From the NCBI GenBank assembly GCA_000934455.1, contig KN882891.1:131342-152742 (forward strand): DNA of 21,401 nt, given 5' to 3'. This document shows, piece after piece, positions 16,201-21,401 of the stretch. Origin of the DNA: Apostichopus parvimensis (taxonomy: Eukaryota > Echinodermata > Holothuroidea > Aspidochirotida > Stichopodidae). Below the pieces are notes generated by a model. It made no database searches, had not been told where the DNA came from, and saw nothing but the letters and a program-made list of their open reading frames with translations. The position numbers and the translations under genes are program-made. Within the stretch, counting starts at the first letter, position 1, and every line of letters begins with the position of its first letter.

Positions 16201-19200
16201 TTACACCTTCAAAGAGCAGATTGGCGAGTTTGCTCACCAGTGAGTAAAGAGGGGTTGGTTTACAAGTGACGAAAACTTTGAGCGTTCGATGCAAGAAATC
16301 TAAAGCTATCTAGTGAGGGGTTGAATTGACTTCTAGATACATAGACTTGGGAATCACATTATTTTCACAATTTGATATATGAAAGTCAATGGGGATATGA
16401 CATGGAGTATGCTATTCCTTTAGTATGTGAGTTCTAACCTTGGGTCAGTACAGATAACATTTGTACACTATAATTGCAACAGGCTAACAAATATAAATGG
16501 TGAGAAATATTCAACTTGAGAACATTGTTTTCTCTACAAAATACACTGATGACATCACAGATAACCTACTTAAAGTAATAACTTCCCTCTCTGGGAGAAA
16601 GTAGAAAGCATTTAAACTGGCAAAGGCAACTATTTTCAAAGATCTATATCAGGAAATGTAATTTTGAACAATCAGTGTGAAAACCTCAGCATAAGTGTGA
16701 CAGTAAACGTTCATCGTAATGTAACCCTTTAAAACTTTAATAAGTAACAAAGTGTTTTTCATCATGAAAAGACAAGCTACAGTTCTTTCTTTACTTACGT
16801 CCCTATCTGGTTCTCCTCTTGTCCGTTTTCGCTTTCGTATTCTCATCGGATTCTCTTTTGCTTTTGGATCGGCTGGTAAAATAGAAACCATAATATGGTG
16901 ATGATGAAAAAAACAACACTGCATCAATGAGCATTAGTAAAAACTTAATCTGGCTCTTGAAAGCATGAAACAAGTATAGCTGATTTATACTAAAAGTGTA
17001 GTTTTCATTCCTTTACAAAAATACTGCAGCTCAAATTTGTCTAAATATCCCATAAATGAGTCTGTTAATGACATTTTTTAATTGTTTGGTAATACAATAC
17101 CATGAGATATCTGTACCCACCCTTCCTACTTCATTAACTATTCCTCTGAGGTTTGGGTAGAAGATACAGCAATACTTAGATAGTGTAGTGTTAGCTCAGT
17201 GGTTAACGCCGGTGCCTTTCAATCATAAGGCCCAAGTTCGAGTCACTCCAAGGTTAATGTGTGTAGTCCAGTTACAGAGTTGTTGGCAATTGACAATTCA
17301 TAATCATGGACATTAAATATGACTCTAAGAGATTGACTTTGGTCAGCTTGCGGCTTTGATAAGCCAACGATGGCTTCTTCGCGAGTTCCTGCTAGCAGGA
17401 GGATCTAAAATACATACATACATACAATATCCATTTACAAAAACCCTCCCTAACTTGATAGCTCTTCTCTGCCATTAAAGTAGTTGATACAACAAATATT
17501 ACATATACACACACAAACAACCCCCTCCATACCTCTGTAACTATTCTGTGTGGTTAGAGTAGACGCAATGCACCAAACAGTCAGCTTGGCCAAGGCACGT
17601 CCTCTTGGGTCTGTGATGCTGTTGTTGTGGCTGGGATCCGAGAGTAGACGGGGCAGGACTCTTCTCAGGAGAGCGATGGTGAGTTGCTCGTTGTCCACCT
17701 GGAATATTCCATAGGCTGCCTCAGCTGTTAATATTCAATGGATTAAACATACCTTGGTAAAACCTAGAGGTACAAATGCATGACTTTGCATCTAATTCTT
17801 GGAGGTTTAATAAGAGAACAAGATTTTTGTTGCCTATTACAGTATAACTCAACCTCACTTTAATAGATTCACTGACCACCCTACATTAGCAAAACATCTA
17901 TATGCCAATGAGACTATGAGAGGGGGGGGGTGACATGTAGAGTGGGGGGTGTGAATATGATTGGGAAGGGTAGAACTTAGAGGTGTGTGGGAAAGGAAGT
18001 TTTGTGAATGGATTTTTAATTCTTTAAGTTAAGTCTGATTTTAAAGACAACTAACACACAGAGTTACTGGCATACAGTCACTCTGTGTGACTGTATGTCA
18101 CACAGAGTTGAATAAGCTGTTAAGCTTTGCTGGTATGAGCCTTCTCTCTCAGGGACATTTACACCCACTCCAATTGGAACAGCTTTCTTCCTAACGTTGT
18201 TAATATCTTATAAATTCTTTATTATGTTATCTATCTACAACGTTTGGTCGAGGACTGTCCACACTTACCAGCCAATGCCAAATCATCTCGTCGGTTTAGT
18301 TTCAGGACTTCACTGATCACACTCCAACAGATCCAGGTCACTCCCGACATATTAAACATCATCTCTAGCTGCGGCTGCAACCTCTTAAAGAGCACCTTCC
18401 TCACCATGATCTCCTGGAATGCACTGGAGAATAGAAACGTGCTGGGGTCCTTTGACGCCAGGGAGGGGTTGCTGCCATATTCTTGGGCCTTTTCGGAGGT
18501 CCCCGATGAATGGCTCTTCATTTTCTCGATGACTGATGTCATCATGGCAATTCTAGCAGAGGAAGATAGCAAAAAAAAAAGGAACAAAAATAGTCAGCAG
18601 AAATACGTACCAACCGTCATTTAGAAAAGTCTAAAAGAGACAAATCTTGCAAGTAAAATGAAATTCTTGGATCTTTGTGATGATGCATTCCAATCTTAAG
18701 CTAACATAAAACAGCCCACCTATGTAGGCCAATGTTTTCCATAACTAATGAATCACATTTAATACTTGACATTTTGTCATCCTACGCTTATTATACACAT
18801 TTAAAAATGAAATGGGAAATTTCGAACATTTTGTTAAATATCTTTAATTCACTATTTGAAATGAAATATAACTAGTCAAAGTTTTTGAACCATATTGTTA
18901 TGGGATGAGTGAGAAAGAGGGGAGATCCCAACTATTACCCCCTCCTCCACCCCTATAATGGCTTTACCACTATGTCCATTCTGAAATCTTGTCTTTCCTC
19001 TCTGCATAATTAAAGTGAAAGTTTGGGCTGGGTTTGGGCCCTAGAAACATATCAAGTGGTCACCAAGCCCCTCCCCCTTTAACCATTTGTGGCTTTGTCA
19101 CTATGTTTCATTCTATAATATCATCTTACCTTTCTGTATTATTAAAGTGAAAGTCAACTTTCTGGCTGGGTTTGGGCTCTAGAAACATCTCAAAGAAGGC

Positions 19201-21185
19201 CCAGACCTTGCTGTCTCCTGACGCATCCACTCCGACAGCATTACTACAGAGCCAGGCAGCTGCACAAACTCCCAGGCTAAACATCTCACTACAGATCCCC
19301 TCTGCAACTTTCTGCATAAAAGAATGATAACAGAGGGATACCCTGACAATGTAAACATTGTTTCATTGAAATCACAATGATCATAGACAACTTCAAATTA
19401 ACTAATCAGGGGGTTTTAATGACCATGAAAAAATGCTGTCAACCAAAAACTGTTCAAATTGTTTTCACAGTAGGAAAGTTGTCAAATTTTGACCTCTGGT
19501 GACCTCAAATGATCTCTGCTTCACTTTATAACACACTATAGCATTCCTATACTCAATCTAAGACAACAACATATGAAATATTATATTCCTCTCAGGTGTC
19601 CTTCAGATAATGTGTCTACAAGACCCTCCAATTTTCCCATCTAGTGCTCTCATATAACAACTATAGTCCAGGCTTCACAGTACTTCTTTTAAAACTATTT
19701 TCTTTTTATTGAGGAATGAACCATTAAACATCAGATACTCATCAATCAAAGTGACTGAACTACTAAGTCTAGCTCACATGCCATCATGACAGGATCATCA
19801 GATGCACTGTTCAGTAACAAAACATTCAATGGCTTCAAAATAACATCTTTATAAATGTATTCAAATATTTCAAAGTAACCTGGTAATAAATGTCATCCTT
19901 AGGTCCTCTCCTACTTAAAGAACATCTTTTGGTTGAGTTTTTTACAATTTACATAACCATGAATTAACCTTAATATTTAGACCTCAAACTGAGAAGCCAA
20001 AGTCATCATAGACTTAACCTTAAAGCAGCAGTTCAGACGATTCAGCATATATTAAAAGTAAACATCTTGAAAACTATAATAGCTATAGCAACCATAGAGC
20101 TGCTCAAATTTTCCTCCTAGGAGACATTGCCACCGAAATTCTGCATACGTCGTCCTTGTGAACAGCCTGACGGTTTGTTTCTAGCTGGCTGTGTCTTGGA
20201 AACATGTGGCTAAGAGTGAAACATTTATGTCTCAGAGATGTTAGATGTACTATTACCTGGACCTGTTCCTTGCCAATATAATCATGCTCCCAGGCAGCTA
20301 GAGTCTGTTCAACAACACTGGGAATGTAATGACAAAGCTCTTCACAGCCCATTTGTCTGCAAGAGAGGAAACAATTTAAAAATATTCATAACACAAATAA
20401 TACATATTCATATATAAATAATATACAAATAATGTATAATATTATAATATATATATATACAATAATACAATAATATATATACAATAATATATACAATAAT
20501 ATATATATATACAAATAATGTATAAATATAAAAAAATACATAAACAAATAATACATATTCATGATACATATTCATAACACAAATAATGGGAAATAAAATG
20601 ATAAATAAAAGGCAGTTTGCAAAATCCAATCGTGTTGTGATAGTAGTGATTGCCTTGTTTCCTGTTTCCTACTAAGGTGACCTATTTTACACCTTTCACC
20701 GAAGATAAATCCAAATAAATGTTGAACAGCTTCCATGAAGTTTAATATGACACATGGCGGAGTGTAATATTACTCTCGGCTCAATGTTATATATATATAT
20801 ATATATGTTACCATAAAATTTACATTGCAGATCATCCACTATACAATGCTGAGAACGTCTGCCTTTAATTATTTACTTAAAGCCACTTTTCAATCTGCTA
20901 TAGTCAAAGTTTTTACAAACATTAAAACATATCACTGAAGACATGTGACAAATAGAACAATATAAATCATTTGTAAGTTATTGTTCAGTAGCCAATTAGA
21001 GCATGCAATGTATCTTACATGGCCTTAATGTCCCCTGAGGTATAGAACAGTTGCACCAATTGGTCGATCTTCATCTGTTCTGTCTGGGCAAGGGGGAGAT
21101 ACATGGGTTTTGCACCTAACTCATCAGGGAGACACTGCTGAGCCCAGCGCTCAAAGAACGATTCTTCGTCGTTATTTAAAACCAT
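13165..21185 (-). CDS. MED24: Mediator complex subunit 24, C-terminal half
   Basis: Nine minus-strand exons join with consistent phases and GT-AG borders into 482 residues plus TGA. The order and content match the C-terminal half of animal MED24 (about 990 residues in human, from memory): FFERWAQQCLPDE against FFETWMQTCMPEE, VCAAAWL against VCAVAWL, LPRLLSDPSHNNSITDPRGR against LPGLLTDSSKWHSLMDPPGT, ALAKLTVWC against ALAKLAVWC, PSKLRRLLSIPEDE against PSKLMRLLSSNEDD, STVLQFMPVSM against GSVLQFMPFTT. MED24 is a helical tail-module subunit of the nuclear Mediator complex, which links transcription factors to RNA polymerase II. A basic segment (RIRKRKRTRG) sits where the human protein has RQKKRHRED. 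The N-terminal half lies beyond the right edge. The gene is convergent with the kinase. Confidence 0.96.
13291..14910. other. Largest MED24 intron
   Basis: 1,620 bp with no supported gene. TTTTTCCTAAATCTTT occurs twice, 27 bp apart (13534-13549 and 13561-13576). The open frames inside (13665-13892 and part of 14804-14989) match nothing. Confidence 0.7.
14911..15056 (-). CDS. MED24: MED24 exon 8 of those visible
   Basis: The acceptor TTTTTTTATTTTCCAG and donor CGATG before GTGAGC bound the exon. It encodes SMMQLFASVLSENALSSRTE, FIYSFLQEILTCGDAVSS and TVLQFMPVSM. TVLQFMP matches SVLQFMP in human. Confidence 0.94.
15609..15786 (-). CDS. MED24: MED24 exon 7 of those visible
   Basis: Acceptor GAAATTCAG, donor ATAG before GTAATA. 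It encodes STSTLREDNRPSKLRRLLSI and PEDENAASGL, then a Ser/Thr-rich loop, then LGEPLYKAI. PSKLRRLLSIPEDE matches PSKLMRLLSSNEDD in human, and EPLYKAIA matches DPLNRVLA. The Ser/Thr loop parallels the human DRSMSSSLSASQLH segment. Confidence 0.94.
15787..16798. other. MED24 intron, no feature seen
   Basis: About 1 kb of AT-rich intron. Two overlapping opposite frames (15950-16156 plus, 16022-16294 minus) have no splice context or family resemblance. Confidence 0.65.
16799..16872 (-). CDS. MED24: MED24 exon 6: basic segment
   Basis: This is a 74-bp exon between TTTTACCAG and GTAAGT. Only one frame is open. It encodes DPKAKENPMRIRKRKRTRGE then PDRD, a strongly basic run likely to act as a nuclear localisation signal or a disordered charged loop. 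Human MED24 has STRQKKRHREDIED at this place. Confidence 0.9.
17183..17425 (+). repeat. tRNA-derived SINE in a MED24 intron
   Basis: The head has a perfect A box TAGCTCAGTGG (17192-17202) and B box GTTCGAGTC (17236-17244), with a GCCTT/AAGGC anticodon-stem-like pair between them. A body of about 150 bp follows, containing the hairpin-forming GCGGCTTTGATAAGCC and CGATGGCTTCTTCGCG. The tail is TACATACATACATAC (17411-17425), a typical short-repeat SINE 3' end. It is inserted opposite to MED24 transcription. A clear target-site duplication was not found. Confidence 0.75.
17533..17724 (-). CDS. MED24: MED24 exon 5 of those visible
   Basis: The acceptor is ATATTAACAG at 17725, not the AG at 17700-17699, because only the longer exon keeps phase with the previous donor and adds AEAAYGIFQ, matching AVELLYSIF in human. 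It continues VDNEQLTIALLRRVLPRLLS and on to LAKLTVWCIASTLTTQNSYR. The donor is AGAG before GTATGG. This is the most conserved exon of the window. Confidence 0.95.
18054..18110. repeat. Hairpin flanked by direct repeats in MED24 intron
   Basis: CATACAGTCAC and GTGACTGTATG form a perfect 11-bp stem with a five-base loop (18071-18097). ACACAGAGTT occurs just outside on both sides (around 18056-18065 and 18100-18109). The loop region reads CACTCTGTGTGA, the complement of the same motif, so alternative pairings are possible. Confidence 0.85.
18269..18552 (-). CDS. MED24: MED24 exon 4 of those visible
   Basis: A T-rich tract and CTCTGCTAG acceptor open the exon; the donor is GCTG before GTAAGT. 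It encodes IAMMTSVIEKMKSHSSGTSE, then a Ser-rich loop, then FQEIMVRKVLFKRLQPQLEM and MSGVTWICWSVISEVLKLN. These align with IMNSILERM, PIKEVLTDIFAKVLEKG and MGGVYWFCNNLIKELLKE of human MED24. A 126-codon antisense frame (18244-18624, plus) is a shadow of it. Confidence 0.94.
18934..19057 (-). pseudogene. Decayed copy of the end of a MED24 exon
   Basis: This intronic segment resembles 19066-19195, offset by 131-138 bp. That region holds the last coding bases of MED24 visible exon 3 and its donor. On the minus strand the copy reads DMFLGPKPSPNFHFNYAER against EMFLEPKPSQKVDFHFNNTER: open, with an in-frame deletion of two codons. Where the real exon has GTAAGA, the copy has GAAAGA, so the donor is dead and the fragment should not be spliced as an exon. 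It is a tandem partial exon duplication. Confidence 0.85.
19130..19311 (-). CDS. MED24: MED24 exon 3 of those visible
   Basis: Acceptor CTTTTATGCAG, donor AAAG before GTAAGA. It encodes KVAEGICSEMFSLGVCAAAW and onward to EPKPSQKVDFHFNNTE. Cys/Ala-rich VCAAAWLCSNAVG corresponds to VCAVAWLVAHVRMLG in human. Its last 65 or so bases have a decayed tandem copy in the following intron (18934-19057). Confidence 0.93.
19312..20256. other. MED24 intron, no feature seen
   Basis: 945 bp of AT-rich intron between visible exons 2 and 3. No repeat, RNA gene or coding signal stood out. Confidence 0.65.
20257..20356 (-). CDS. MED24: MED24 exon 2 of those visible
   Basis: Acceptor CTCTTGCAG, donor CAG before GTAATA. 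It encodes QMGCEELCHYIPSVVEQTL then AAWEHDYIGKEQVQ, matching the helix pair around LEILNAWENGVLAFESIQ in human MED24. It starts with one base completing an Ile codon and ends in phase 0. Confidence 0.93.
20389..20600. repeat. AT-rich microsatellite region
   Basis: Interrupted ATA, TATATA and ACAAATAAT-type repeats, with CATATTCATA-type blocks at both sides. It is intronic in MED24. The long minus-strand open frame here (20408-20629) is a low-complexity Tyr/Ile product of the repeat, not a gene. Confidence 0.85.
20786..20806. repeat. (TA)n microsatellite
   Basis: A run of about ten TA units inside the same MED24 intron, likely length-variable. Confidence 0.85.
21019..21185 (-). CDS. MED24: MED24 exon 1 of those visible
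   Basis: A long pyrimidine tract and GATCAG acceptor open the exon in phase 0. It encodes MVLNNDEESFFERWAQQC, then LPDELGAKPMYLPLAQ and a helix ending GDIKA, and closes two bases into the next codon before GTAAGA. It is an internal exon: the Met at its start is not taken as the initiator, because the MED24 match is to mid-protein. Confidence 0.93.
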
Positions 21186-21253
21186 CTGATCAAAGAAAGC
21201 AAAAAAACAAAAGAGAAAAAGAAGAAGAAAAAGGCAGGTTTAGTGCTGGACAG

Positions 21254-21401
21254 AAGATACAAAGAGGTCTAGAATAGTATGTGATATCTGTGGTCTGTAT
21301 TGGAGTTGTCTCTCTCTTGTGTTATCATACTCCACTGATAATGTAAGATACAAAGAGGTCTAGAATAGTATGTGATATCTGTGGTCTGTATTGGAGTTGT
21401 C
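21254..21401. repeat. 91-bp tandem repeat running off the right edge
   Basis: The 57 bases from 21254 to 21310 recur without change at 21345-21401, giving a 91-bp period with a 34-bp remainder between. The window stops inside copy 2, so the number of units is unknown. It lies in the MED24 intron upstream of the first visible exon. Identity between copies shows recent expansion or homogenisation. Confidence 0.92.

Noticed and set aside
17181..17255. Functional tRNA gene
   Set aside because: Pol III boxes are present but the acceptor stem does not close, the anticodon loop has eight bases, and a SINE body with a TACA tail follows.
17533..17698. MED24 exon 5 starting at the AG at 17699
   Set aside because: It breaks phase with the previous donor; the longer exon from 17724 keeps phase and adds conserved AEAAYGIF.
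18244..18624. 126-codon plus-strand open frame
   Set aside because: It lies exactly antisense to MED24 visible exon 4, whose frame, splice sites and homology are clear.
20408..20629. 73-codon Tyr/Ile-rich minus-strand frame
   Set aside because: Pure product of the AT microsatellite.
1..21401. CRISPR array or bacterial-type operon
   Set aside because: No spaced identical short repeats with unique spacers, and the genes have GT-AG introns and animal-type products.

Overview
The window is eukaryotic, AT-rich, intron-bearing animal DNA. It holds two protein-coding genes, both cut or incomplete at their 5' ends, arranged tail to tail (convergent), plus about 8 kb of gene-poor, repeat-rich DNA on the left. 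An echinoderm, possibly a sea cucumber, is my best guess. It rests on the gene content (a divergent PIM-like kinase, a full metazoan-type MED24) and on a TTAA-flanked short inverted-repeat element of a kind I associate with holothurian genomes. That association is from memory and unchecked.

Left region (1 to about 8055): no gene can be supported. It contains a tRNA-like SINE head cut by the left edge (minus strand), a 14-bp doublet, a 4 x 30-bp minisatellite (3016-3135), a 204-bp segment duplicated at 231-bp spacing with poly-C tracts (3851-4285), several strong minus-strand splice-donor-like sites (4650-6365), a cluster of CACATGTG boxes (6067-6168) and a complete 356-bp MITE with TTAA flanks (6642-7005).

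Middle region (8056-11800): the 3' part of a plus-strand serine/threonine kinase gene, PIM-like. Three exons are visible (8056-8167, 8801-9202, 10315-11028). They encode a coiled-coil/basic segment, a Gly/Ser/Asn-rich linker and a complete kinase domain. The catalytic Lys, Glu and both Asp are kept, but HRD reads DGD and DFG reads DCG. The stop codon lies inside the first copy of a diverged tandem repeat of about 230-265 bp that runs through the 3' flank and carries AATAAA in successive copies. A perfect 34-bp palindrome lies in the first visible intron.

Intergenic gap between gene ends (about 11800-12990): long G tracts and a solo end of the same MITE family.

Right region (12990-21401): the 3' half of MED24 (Mediator subunit 24) on the minus strand. 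Nine exons join with fully consistent phases into 482 residues ending at a natural stop. Its introns hold a tRNA-derived SINE, a hairpin with flanking direct repeats, AT microsatellites, and a decayed in-frame copy of the end of one of its own exons. A 91-bp tandem repeat runs off the right edge. The two genes have no obvious functional link beyond sharing the convergent 3' interval.
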